This document shows, one piece after another, positions 1-7,651 of a DNA stretch of 64,000 nt. Made by a program: the position numbers and the translations under genes. Position 1 is the stretch's first letter. Each line of letters begins with the position of its first letter. The notes beneath the pieces are model-generated. The model saw only the letters and a program-made list of their open reading frames with translations, ran no database searches and was not told where the DNA came from. Source of the stretch: Prosthecobacter vanneervenii (GTDB lineage: Bacteria; Verrucomicrobiota; Verrucomicrobiia; Verrucomicrobiales; Verrucomicrobiaceae); contig NZ_JACHIG010000005.1 of the NCBI RefSeq assembly GCF_014203095.1, positions 1-64,000 of the forward strand, written 5' to 3'.

Positions 1-58
1 CAGCCATCAGCAACTTCATGCCACCCTTGGCCCAAAGGTACAGCAACGTTTTTGTCAC
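1..58 (-). CDS. Possible 5' end of a further gene of the glycan operon (partial)
   Basis: On the minus strand a GTG at 58-56 opens a frame that stays open to the window edge. Its first residues read M-T-K-T-L-L-Y-L-W-A-K-G. A purine-rich stretch (GAGGGGGG) sits about five bases upstream and could serve as ribosome-binding site. It lies in the same direction as the upstream glycan genes, about 135 bases after the stop at 194. Only 19 codons are visible, so no family can be named. The 135-base gap (59-193) otherwise shows nothing convincing. Confidence 0.3.
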   Translation of the reverse strand, partial: MTKTLLYLWAKGGMKLLMA

Positions 59-193
59 ATACCCCCCTCAAACACCATGCCGAACACTACTGGCACTCCT
101 GCCCGTCGATCAGCGCCACCGCAGACACACTTCTGCTGACATCTGCCTCATCAGGCCCGTCAGTGCTGCGGCATTCCATTGGATAAGCCGTTT

Positions 194-1576
194 TTACCTC
201 CTCGGCGCCCCTTTGGCCAGGTAGCCAGCCACAGCTTCGCGCCAGCGCCTGCAGGTCTGGCCGTCTGTGTGCGTCACGGCACGCTCCAGCAGGGCACGGC
301 GTTCTTTGCGGCGCTTTTCGGGATGGCTGACACACTCGGCCAGTGCGGTGCGCAGTTGTTCGTCATTGTGCACCATCCAGGTGGCATCTTCCTGCAGCAC
401 CGGCTGTGCGTGCACATATTTGAAAAACCGCACCACAGAGAGCCACGGCGGCAGATCCAGGTCGCAGTCGTAAGCCAGGTTCACCACTGGAATGTCAAAG
501 CACGCAGCGTCCAAAATGATCGAAGATCCGCTCGTCAGGAGCACATCGGTGTTTTTCAGCGTGGAGGCTCGTTCATAGTCCTCATCTGCCTGAGGGATCC
601 AGGAGTGGCGGCCAAAGGCGCTTCCCTCTCCCAGCGGATACTGCACCGTGGTATGCGGGAGTCCTTCAAATTCCTTGTAGAGCGTGTAAATGTCTTTCGG
701 GCTCACCCGCACCAGCAGATGGCAGGGATGCTCAAACGGCTGCTCTGCAATGATGCGCTGCAGCAGGCGGACGAAGGGCTGGTTGCAGCGGATCACGGCG
801 CTGTCTCCGGTGGCAAACTGGATGATCTTCGTCTCCGGCGCCACGCCGAGCTGCTTGCAGAACTCCTCCCGTGTCATCAGCTTCTCCGGGGAGAAGTAGT
901 TCTCAAAATAGATCACTCCCACGACAGACATGCTGTCTTGTGGCATGCCGTGGCATTGCGCCATCTCCTGCGTCATTTCCGTGGACCAGACGAGCGTGTA
1001 GTCAGGAATGACCGTCAGCGGCCCCTTGGAGGTGGGGTTGTCCCAGCTGGCCACTGCGAGAATAAGCGGGATTTTGTGCCTGCGTGCCTCCTTGAGACAT
1101 TCCAGGTCGGAAGGGATCATGTTGGCAAACACCACCGCATCCGGCTTCACTTCACGGATGAGCTTCTCAAAGTCAGCATCATGGCCAAAATGCTCCATGA
1201 AGCGGATGATCCCCTGCGAGGTGATGCCCATCTGCATGGCCATTCGTGCGATGCCGAGCCGGAAATGCAGGTTCTTGCGCTTGTTGGCCAGGGCTTCGAT
1301 CATGCGCTTCTGCGTGAAGCTGCTCTCCGGCTGCTCCACCGTCCACAGGTCCTTGGCCCATGAAAACAGGAAGGAGGAAAACCAGGTCGGCTTCTTGCGC
1401 TTCAGCGCCACGATGCGCACGCGTTCGTGCTCAAATTCCTTCTGCGTCGCCTCCAGGTTGAAGGTGCAGTAAAGCGTGATGCGGCTGCTCTCATCTGCGA
1501 GCAGCTCCTCCAGCAGCCGGGAACGGAACACATCCCGGTAAAACTGAACGGTATCGACAATCAGGATCAGGTTCAT
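194..1576 (-). CDS. GT-B-fold glycosyltransferase-like surface glycan protein
   Basis: Last complete gene of a minus-strand glycan operon. The product is about 460 residues, with no signal peptide or membrane segment. The C-terminal half has a nucleotide-sugar-binding-like pattern (LLTSGSSIILDAACFDIPVV), as in GT-B enzymes and UDP-GlcNAc 2-epimerase relatives: a glycine/serine turn followed by an acidic helix and a conserved proline. The mid-protein segment VVGVIYFENYF resembles the interdomain region of CDP-glycerol or surface-carbohydrate transferases. The ATG overlaps the TGA of the NeuB-like gene as TGATG; a GTG lies one codon upstream. The context (NeuB-like synthase, epimerase, dehydrogenase) suggests transfer or processing of an acidic sugar in a surface glycan. 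The exact donor and acceptor cannot be read from the sequence. Confidence 0.7.
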   Translation of the reverse strand: MNLILIVDTVQFYRDVFRSRLLEELLADESSRITLYCTFNLEATQKEFEHERVRIVALKRKKPTWFSSFLFSWAKDLWTVEQPESSFTQKRMIEALANKRKNLHFRLGIARMAMQMGITSQGIIRFMEHFGHDADFEKLIREVKPDAVVFANMIPSDLECLKEARRHKIPLILAVASWDNPTSKGPLTVIPDYTLVWSTEMTQEMAQCHGMPQDSMSVVGVIYFENYFSPEKLMTREEFCKQLGVAPETKIIQFATGDSAVIRCNQPFVRLLQRIIAEQPFEHPCHLLVRVSPKDIYTLYKEFEGLPHTTVQYPLGEGSAFGRHSWIPQADEDYERASTLKNTDVLLTSGSSIILDAACFDIPVVNLAYDCDLDLPPWLSVVRFFKYVHAQPVLQEDATWMVHNDEQLRTALAECVSHPEKRRKERRALLERAVTHTDGQTCRRWREAVAGYLAKGAPRR

Positions 1577-2622
1577 CACGCAAAATCTTCCGGCTGCAAA
1601 AACTGCGCGGCCTTCACCGCTTGCTTCAGCTTCCGGCCAATAAGGGAGGTGTAGTCCGCTGCGGCAATGCCATGCCCCGGCTTGCGGCAGGAAAGGTCTT
1701 CACGCTTGAGCACCGTGCCCGCCGGCAGATCCGCCGCCGCCACAAGGCTCTGGCCAAACATGCGGCGCAGCGGCTCCAGCGTCTCAGCCACCGAGTCCTT
1801 GGGGAAAGGGTTTGCCTTCATCGTCTCGATAAAGCGCACACCTGCCACCATCTGCTTGAATTCATCGGTCGTGAGCGATGCAGACACATCCGGCCCGAAC
1901 ATCTCACGGCTGAAGGTGATGTGCACTTCGATCAGTTTCGCGCCCAGGGTGACCGCTGCCAGAGAAGGATACGGCGTTCCAGAATGATCCGAAAGCCCCA
2001 CCGGGCAGTCGTAGCGCTGCATCAGTTCGGAGATCTGGTTCAGCCCGATCTTTTCCGCAGGGCATGGATAAGCCGTGGTGCACTGAAACACCGCCACCGG
2101 AGATCCTGCTGCCTTCAGATGCGCCACCGTGGCATCCATTTCCTCCAGATAGCTCATGCCGCTGGAAACAAGCACCGGCTTGCGCGTATCGATCATGGCA
2201 TCCAAAAAAAGCCGGTTCGTCACTTCACCGGAGGCCACCTTCCAAGCAGGCACGCCAATGCGCTCCAGCAGCCGGATGGCGGCCAGCGAGAAAGGAGAAC
2301 TCAAAAACACGAGCCCTTTTTCCTCCGCATGCTGCTTGAGTTCCACCCATTGCGGTTCGGTGAACTCCATGCGCTTCCAGTAATCGTAGCGCGTGGCGTC
2401 CTGTTTGCTGAATTTCACACGCCAGGTGTCCAGCGCGGAGCTTTCCTCCGCCGCGATGTGGGTCTGAAACTTCACCGCATCAGCACCTGCTGCCGCAGCA
2501 GCATCGATGTAGGCATGCGCGGTGCCGAGGCTGCCGTCATGCGCCTGCGCGACTTCAGCGATGATGAAGCTTGGTGCAGCAGGATTCTGCCAAAGGTCGT
2601 TGATGTCGCGGAGTTGAGCCAT
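1576..2622 (-). CDS. neuB: NeuB-family nonulosonate (sialic acid-like) synthase
   Basis: NeuB-type enzymes condense phosphoenolpyruvate with a six-carbon amino sugar to make a nine-carbon nonulosonic acid. Seen here: an N-terminal TIM-barrel start (IIAEVAQAHDGS) and the strand motif ADAVKFQTH. The segment SDHSGTPYPS is followed by LIEVHIT, which carries the histidine expected to bind the catalytic metal. A C-terminal SAF (antifreeze-like) domain runs over about the last 60 residues (VAAADLPAGTVLKREDLSCRKPG). Length about 348 residues is normal. I chose the ATG at 2622; a TTG at 2646 overlapping the upstream stop would add eight residues. Whether the product is sialic, legionaminic or pseudaminic acid cannot be decided. 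No NeuA-type cytidylyltransferase is in the window. Confidence 0.88.
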   Translation of the reverse strand: MAQLRDINDLWQNPAAPSFIIAEVAQAHDGSLGTAHAYIDAAAAAGADAVKFQTHIAAEESSALDTWRVKFSKQDATRYDYWKRMEFTEPQWVELKQHAEEKGLVFLSSPFSLAAIRLLERIGVPAWKVASGEVTNRLFLDAMIDTRKPVLVSSGMSYLEEMDATVAHLKAAGSPVAVFQCTTAYPCPAEKIGLNQISELMQRYDCPVGLSDHSGTPYPSLAAVTLGAKLIEVHITFSREMFGPDVSASLTTDEFKQMVAGVRFIETMKANPFPKDSVAETLEPLRRMFGQSLVAAADLPAGTVLKREDLSCRKPGHGIAAADYTSLIGRKLKQAVKAAQFLQPEDFA

Positions 2623-2642
2623 GGGAGAGCGTAGCCGGTCGG

Positions 2643-3596
2643 TCAACCTGCCTTGCCGACCTGCTTGTAAAACTCCAGCGTCTGGCGCAGACCTTCCTCC
2701 CAGGCCACCTTCACCTCATAGCCGAGTCCGGCGCGCGCTGCGCTGATGTCTGCAAGTGAGTGCAGCACATCGCCTGCACGTGCAGACTCAAAGCGCGGCT
2801 GCAGTTGCTGGCCCGTGAGCTGGTTGATGTCCTTCACCAGACGGATCAGGTCGATGGAATGACCGGCGGCCACATTAAAAACTTTGCCCGCCGCCTTCTC
2901 CGCCGGGGCCTCCGCCGCCAGCAGATTCGCGGAGACCGCATTGTCCACAAAGGTAAAGTCACGCGCCTGGCTGCCGTCTCCAAAGATGACAGGGGCTTTG
3001 CCTTCGAGCATCAGGGTGCAGAACTTGGCGATCACGCCCGAATACGGCGAATCAAAGGCCTGACGCGGACCGAAGATGTTGAAGTAGCGCAGCGCGATGG
3101 CTTCAAAGCCATAGAGCTGGTGGAAAAGCTGGCAGTAGCGCTCACCGCCGTACTTTTGCAGCGCATAAGGGGAAAGAGGCTGCACGGGAAGGCTTTCGTG
3201 CTTGGAGGGCGCATCCGCGTTTCCGTAGATGGAGGAAGAAGAAGCAAACATCAGGCGCTTCACGCCGGCATCACGTGCGGCCAGCAGCACATTCAGTGTG
3301 CCGTCCAGATTCTGCGCATTGCTTTCCAGCGGCTCGGCGACGGAGCGCGGCACCGAGGGCAGCGCACCCTGGTGAAACACCCAATCCACGCCCGGCATCA
3401 GCTTGGCCAGCAGGTCGCGGTCACGGATGTCTCCCTCGACGAGATCGACTTTGTCCCCGGGTTTTTTCCAGTCCAGGTTCTTGGGATTGCCGAGCGAGAG
3501 ATTGTCCAGCACGATAACCTCCGCCCCTCTGCGGCAGAGCTCCTCCGTGATGTGGGACCCGATGAAACCTGCACCACCTGTGACGAGAGCTTTCAT
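2643..3596 (-). CDS. NAD-dependent nucleotide-sugar epimerase/dehydratase (SDR)
   Basis: Extended short-chain dehydrogenase of 317 residues. The Rossmann motif GGAGFIGSH is at residues 7-15. The serine-rich strand before IYG (about 118-124) and the catalytic pair Y144xxxK148 (YALQK) are present. The pattern is that of UDP-glucose/UDP-GlcNAc 4-epimerases and related uronate epimerases (WbpP, Gne and GalE relatives). It starts inside the stop of the upstream dehydrogenase gene (ATGA, 4-base overlap), so the two are translationally coupled. With a UDP-sugar 6-dehydrogenase upstream, epimerisation of a UDP-HexNAc or UDP-uronate is likely. The exact substrate is inference. Confidence 0.9.
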   Translation of the reverse strand: MKALVTGGAGFIGSHITEELCRRGAEVIVLDNLSLGNPKNLDWKKPGDKVDLVEGDIRDRDLLAKLMPGVDWVFHQGALPSVPRSVAEPLESNAQNLDGTLNVLLAARDAGVKRLMFASSSSIYGNADAPSKHESLPVQPLSPYALQKYGGERYCQLFHQLYGFEAIALRYFNIFGPRQAFDSPYSGVIAKFCTLMLEGKAPVIFGDGSQARDFTFVDNAVSANLLAAEAPAEKAAGKVFNVAAGHSIDLIRLVKDINQLTGQQLQPRFESARAGDVLHSLADISAARAGLGYEVKVAWEEGLRQTLEFYKQVGKAG

Positions 3597-4888
3597 GCTT
3601 TAAAATAGTTTGGTTTGCCCTTCATCAGGGCGCTGAGCGCATTGCGGGAGTCCACCACCAGACGGGAATGCTCGGCCACGAGAGCCACATCCACCGCCTT
3701 GTGGTTGGTGGCCACCAGGACGAGGTCGTATTCAGAGAGTGCCGCAGCCGTGAGCGCCACGCTCTTCCTTCCGGCAAAGTGGGCGTGCTCGCGGGACGGG
3801 CGGATCACAGGCACATGCGGGTCGTGGTAGTCCACCTGGGCGCCCTGCTGCTCCAGCAGCTCCCAGAGCACGTAGGCGGGGCTTTCGCGATCGTCGTCCA
3901 CGTTGGACTTGTAGGCGATGCCGATCATGAGGATGCGGCTGTCGCGGATGGTCAGGTGGAGGGAGGACAGCGCCTCGCCCACACGGGTGATCACGTAGGA
4001 GGGCATGGCGGTGTTCACCTCGCCAGCCAGTTCGATGAAGCGCGTCTCCTGCCCATACTCGCGCGCCTTCCAGGTGAGATAGAAAGGGTCGATGGGGATG
4101 CAGTGGCCGCCGAGACCGGGGCCCGGATAGAAGGGCATGAAGCCAAAGGGCTTGGTCTTCGCTGCCTCAATGACATCCCAGATGTCGATGCCCATGGCGG
4201 CGTACACCACCTTGAGCTCGTTCACCATGGCGATGTTGACCGCACGGAAGATGTTTTCGGTCAGCTTCACCGCCTCCGCCACACGGCAGGACTCCACCGG
4301 CACGAGAGTCTTGATGGCACGGCCATACACGCTCAGGGCGTGCTTCTGGCACTCGGGGGTAAGACCACCAACGACCTTTGGGATCACCGCCACATCGCTC
4401 TGCGGATTGCCCGGGTCTTCACGTTCAGGAGAGAAGGCCAGATGGAAATCCACGCCTGCCTTGAGGTTTGAGCCCGCCTCCAGCACCTCACGCAGTTCGG
4501 TGTCGGTGGTGCCCGGGTAGGTGGTGGATTCCAGCACCACGAGCTGACCCGGCTGCAAATGCGGGGCGATGGCCTTGCCGGTGTTGAGGACGTAGGTCAG
4601 GTCGGGATCGCGATGCTTGGCCAGGGGAGTGGGCACGCAGATGATGATGGCCTCGCACTCCTTCACCCGGGCAAAATCCGTGGTGGCGGAGAAGCGGCCT
4701 GCATCCCGCTGCGTCTTCACAGATTCCCCGGTGATGTGCAGGATGTAGCTCTCTCCGGCTTCCAGGCTGTTGATCTTGGCGGGATCAATGTCGAATCCCA
4801 GCACGGTGCTGCCCGTCCGGGCAAATTGGAGGCTCAATGGCAGGCCCACATAGCCCAGGCCGATGATACCTATGGTGGATGACGTCAT
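3593..4888 (-). CDS. UDP-sugar 6-dehydrogenase (WbpA/WecC-like)
   Basis: Nucleotide-sugar dehydrogenase oxidising the C6 hydroxyl of a UDP-sugar to the uronic acid with two NAD+. The Rossmann motif GLGYVG is at residues 10-15. The catalytic cysteine sits in GPGLGGHCIPIDP near residue 262. The C-terminal UDP-binding domain has the expected GIAYKSNVDDDRESP segment. Length from the ATG at 4888 is 431 residues, normal for the family. An in-frame ATG at 5011 would add 41 residues containing a hydrophobic stretch before the Rossmann fold, which the family does not have, so I reject it. First gene of the four-gene minus-strand operon. UDP-ManNAc/GlcNAc specificity is suggested only by resemblance. 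Confidence 0.9.
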   Translation of the reverse strand: MTSSTIGIIGLGYVGLPLSLQFARTGSTVLGFDIDPAKINSLEAGESYILHITGESVKTQRDAGRFSATTDFARVKECEAIIICVPTPLAKHRDPDLTYVLNTGKAIAPHLQPGQLVVLESTTYPGTTDTELREVLEAGSNLKAGVDFHLAFSPEREDPGNPQSDVAVIPKVVGGLTPECQKHALSVYGRAIKTLVPVESCRVAEAVKLTENIFRAVNIAMVNELKVVYAAMGIDIWDVIEAAKTKPFGFMPFYPGPGLGGHCIPIDPFYLTWKAREYGQETRFIELAGEVNTAMPSYVITRVGEALSSLHLTIRDSRILMIGIAYKSNVDDDRESPAYVLWELLEQQGAQVDYHDPHVPVIRPSREHAHFAGRKSVALTAAALSEYDLVLVATNHKAVDVALVAEHSRLVVDSRNALSALMKGKPNYFKA

Positions 4889-5186
4889 GCAGTAAGTCAG
4901 AAAGGTGAAAACGGATATGAAGGCAAGGCTGGAGGCATGCCAGAACTTTTTTCCAAAAAGCGGCCTCACCTCATTAGTCCGTAGTGCTGAGAACCACGAT
5001 TTGATTTTCATAGCGCTACAACCATGAAAAACTAAGCGCTACTTTTGTGAAGCATTTTGCACTACCTTAAATTGGTATTGATTTTTTAGATGCTTTTTCC
5101 TAAAAACGGGAAAAAGACACCCAACCCACCGCATTGACCAACCCAAAAATATCAATGCAAACCATTGATTTTCATTTTCTTAAACC
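4889..5186. promoter_or_regulatory. AT-rich divergent promoter region with two inverted repeats
   Basis: About 298 bases between the divergent dehydrogenase operon and the first GT4 gene, clearly more AT-rich than its surroundings. It holds a perfect 8-bp inverted repeat with 8-base spacer at 5093-5116 (CTTTTTCC / GGAAAAAG). A perfect 7-bp one with 5-base spacer lies at 5151-5169 (ATCAATG / CATTGAT) and ends 17 bases before the ATG at 5187. Neither is followed by a T-run, so operators are more likely than terminators. No ribosome-binding site is evident for either start. Confidence 0.45.
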
Positions 5187-6353
5187 ATGAAAACCTCATC
5201 ACCCGAACCTTGGCGCATCGTGCATTCAGAAGCCTCTCTCGGCTGGGGTGGGCAGGAGCATCGTGTCATGGCAGAATTGACAGGCTTTCAGCGTCGGGGC
5301 TGTTCTGTTTTCCTGGTCGCGGATCCTCAGAGCCAAATCATGACACGCGCCAAAGCAGCAGGCATTCCCACCATGCCCTGCACGTTTGACCGCAAATGGC
5401 TGCCCTGGGAGGTGCTGCGCCTGGCCCGCTGGCTGCGCCGGGAAAGAATTCAAATCGTCAACACCCACAGCTCACGCGATGGCTTGCAGCTGGGCGTGGC
5501 AGCAAGACTGAGCCACACTCCGCTGGTGGTGCGCACCCGCCACATCGATGTGATTGATCGGAATCCCAAGTTCAGCCGATACAAATTCACCACGCTGGCG
5601 GACCACGCCCTGACCACCAGCCAGAAGATCACCGACTACATCCGCCGCACCTTCCGCCTGCCGGATGACCGTGTGACAACGCTGCCCACAGGAATCGACA
5701 CCGCACTCTATGAGCAGCAGGGCCCGCGTGCCGAGTTGCCCGTGCGAACCGGGCCAGAAGCGGCGCCTGTGGTCGGCATGGTGTCCGTGCTGCGCTCCTG
5801 GAAAGGCCACCCGACCTTTTTTGAGGCTGTGCAAAAACTGCGTGCAGCAGGGCGCAACTTCCAGTTTGTCGTCGTGGGCGGGGGTGTGCCCGTGGAGATC
5901 TACCGGGAGAAAGCGCGCGCTTTTGGGGTGGAAGATCAGGTGCAATTCACCGGGCATCGTGAGGATGTGGCGGATGTGCTGCGCGCGCTCGATGTGCTGT
6001 GCATCCCCTCGCTGGCCCATGAAGGAGTGCCGCAGATCGGCCTGCAGGCGCTGGCCTGCGGCACGGCTGTGGTAGGCAGCGACTGCGGCGGCATCCCGGA
6101 GATCATCCAGGAAGGGAGGACCGGGCGTATTTTCCCCAAAGGCGACGCGACCGCCCTGGCGGCACGGATTGCAGAGGCCATCGACGAACCTGAGCGCACA
6201 CAGCAGATGTGCCGGGCCGGACGGGCGAAGGTGGAAAACGAGCACAGCCTGGAAATCATGCTGGATCGTCTGGACGTGATCTACCGGCGACATCTTGAGC
6301 AGGAGGTCACAGAAAAAAGCGCGTCTCGTCCCCCCTGCCGGGCTTTTTGCTGA
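5187..6353 (+). CDS. GT4-family glycosyltransferase, tandem copy 1
   Basis: Retaining GT-B glycosyltransferase, 388 residues, cytoplasmic. The N-terminal domain opens with HSEASLGWGGQEHR, and the C-terminal GT1-type domain starts near VVGMVSVLRSWKGH. The usual E-x7-E donor-binding motif reads E-x7-Q here (EGVPQIGLQ, about residues 278-286). It shares the same opening signature and overall layout with the next gene, so the two are a tandem duplication. It is divergent from the NeuB-type operon and upstream of an MsbA-like exporter, which suggests assembly of a lipid-linked surface glycan or lipopolysaccharide core. Acceptor and sugar are unknown. The product ends in a cysteine-rich tail (PPCRAFC) absent from its paralogue. 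Confidence 0.9.
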   Translation: MKTSSPEPWRIVHSEASLGWGGQEHRVMAELTGFQRRGCSVFLVADPQSQIMTRAKAAGIPTMPCTFDRKWLPWEVLRLARWLRRERIQIVNTHSSRDGLQLGVAARLSHTPLVVRTRHIDVIDRNPKFSRYKFTTLADHALTTSQKITDYIRRTFRLPDDRVTTLPTGIDTALYEQQGPRAELPVRTGPEAAPVVGMVSVLRSWKGHPTFFEAVQKLRAAGRNFQFVVVGGGVPVEIYREKARAFGVEDQVQFTGHREDVADVLRALDVLCIPSLAHEGVPQIGLQALACGTAVVGSDCGGIPEIIQEGRTGRIFPKGDATALAARIAEAIDEPERTQQMCRAGRAKVENEHSLEIMLDRLDVIYRRHLEQEVTEKSASRPPCRAFC

Positions 6354-6416
6354 AACTTGCGCGCAAAATAAAAGTTTAGTTCGCCGCTGCTTGGGCAATA
6401 GAGCAGTGCGGACTAC

Positions 6417-7538
6417 ATGGCAGACAATCCCCTTTCACATCGCAAATGGCGCATCGTTCACTCTGAAGCCTCCCTCGGCTGGGGCGGGCAGGAGCACCGG
6501 ATCCTGGCTGAGATGACCGGCATGCGCCGCCGAGGCAGCGAGGTCTGGCTGGTGGCTCCGGAAAACAGCCAGATCTACCGTCGTGCGGAGCTGGCAGGCG
6601 TGCCCGTGCTGGCGCAGAATTTCCGGCGGCGACTGCTGCTGCCATTTTACGTAATGCGGCTGGCCTGGTGGCTGAAGCAAAACCGCATCGAGATCGTGAA
6701 CCCCCACAGCTCGCGCGATGGCTGGATGCTCACGCTGGCGGCGCGTGTGGCCCGTGTGCCGCTGATCATCCGCAGCCGCCACTTTGACGTGCCAATTCCC
6801 AACCAGTCGCTCAGCCGGCTGATGTACAAGGAGTGGAGCCACCACATCATCACCACCAGCCCGAAGATCACGGACACGCTGTTGTCCACCTTTAACCTGG
6901 ATCCCGATGAAGTGACCACTCTGCCAACGGGCGTGGATGTGGAACGCTTCCGCCCGGATGGGCCGCGCGCCACGCTGCCGCTGCCTGCACTGCCAGCCGG
7001 CACGCCGCTGGTGGGCATGATCACCGTGATCCGATATGCCAAGGGCACGCAGATTCTGGCCGAAGCCGCAGGGCTGCTGCGTGATCAGGGGCTGCGCATC
7101 CACTGCGTGATCGCGGGAGACGGCCCCTGGCGCAGCTATCTGGAGGCAGTCCTCGAAAAGCTGGGTGTGCAGGACCTCTTCACCCTGGCGGGGCACCGCG
7201 AGGACGTGCCGGACATCATTCGTGCACTGGACATCGTGGCCATTCCCTCCTTTCACGAGGCCATCCCACAGTCCGGACTGCAATCGCTCGCTAGCGGTGT
7301 TCCGGTGGTGGCCAGCAATGTGGGAGGTATACCGAGTATCATCAAAGACGGCGAGACCGGCCGCCTCGTGCCTATGCAGGATGCTGTGGCGCTGGCCAGA
7401 GCCATCCGCGAGACGCTGGAGCAGCGTGAGAAAACGCAGGCGATGTGCGCCGAAGGCCGCAGCTTCATCATGCGTGAGCACAGCCTGGACACCATGCTGG
7501 ACCGCCTGGAGGCCATCTACCACCGCCATCTGGGATAG
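6417..7538 (+). CDS. GT4-family glycosyltransferase, tandem copy 2
   Basis: 373-residue paralogue of the preceding protein, 63 bases downstream and on the same strand. It has the same N-terminal signature (SEASLGWGGQEHR) and the TLPTGVDVERF linker. Its donor-site motif also shows E-x7-Q instead of E-x7-E (EAIPQSGLQ, near residues 280-288). It ends in LDRLEAIYHRHLG, matching LDRLDVIYRRHLE in copy 1. Duplication followed by divergence suggests consecutive additions of similar sugars in one glycan. Probably cytoplasmic or membrane-associated. Donor and acceptor are not known. Confidence 0.9.
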   Translation: MADNPLSHRKWRIVHSEASLGWGGQEHRILAEMTGMRRRGSEVWLVAPENSQIYRRAELAGVPVLAQNFRRRLLLPFYVMRLAWWLKQNRIEIVNPHSSRDGWMLTLAARVARVPLIIRSRHFDVPIPNQSLSRLMYKEWSHHIITTSPKITDTLLSTFNLDPDEVTTLPTGVDVERFRPDGPRATLPLPALPAGTPLVGMITVIRYAKGTQILAEAAGLLRDQGLRIHCVIAGDGPWRSYLEAVLEKLGVQDLFTLAGHREDVPDIIRALDIVAIPSFHEAIPQSGLQSLASGVPVVASNVGGIPSIIKDGETGRLVPMQDAVALARAIRETLEQREKTQAMCAEGRSFIMREHSLDTMLDRLEAIYHRHLG

Positions 7539-7562
7539 ATCCGGCAGCGCAAAAACAGGTCG

Positions 7563-7609
7563 GCACAACGCAATGCATGCCAAAGGCATGACAGACTTCC
7601 CGGTTGTGC
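7563..7609. repeat. Nested inverted repeats upstream of the MsbA-like gene
   Basis: GCACAAC (7563-7569) pairs with GTTGTGC (7603-7609). Inside it CATGCC (7576-7581) pairs with GGCATG (7585-7590) around a 3-base loop. There is no T-run after the structure. It sits in the 113-base gap between the GT4 gene and the exporter, about 40 bases before the ATG at 7652, so it could be a leader structure or a weak terminator. Confidence 0.4.
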
Positions 7610-7651
7610 GAATGATGCCGATGCGGCACTAGTCGGGTTCCTTCCTTTTTC

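Noticed and set aside
87-179. Short ORF after the GT-B gene on the minus strand (about 30 residues)
   Set aside because: A GGAGG-like sequence exists nearby but lies inside the preceding gene's last codons. No family and no conserved character.
4889-5011. N-terminal extension of the UDP-sugar dehydrogenase
   Set aside because: The extra 41 residues contain a hydrophobic stretch not seen in the family, which starts shortly before the Rossmann motif.
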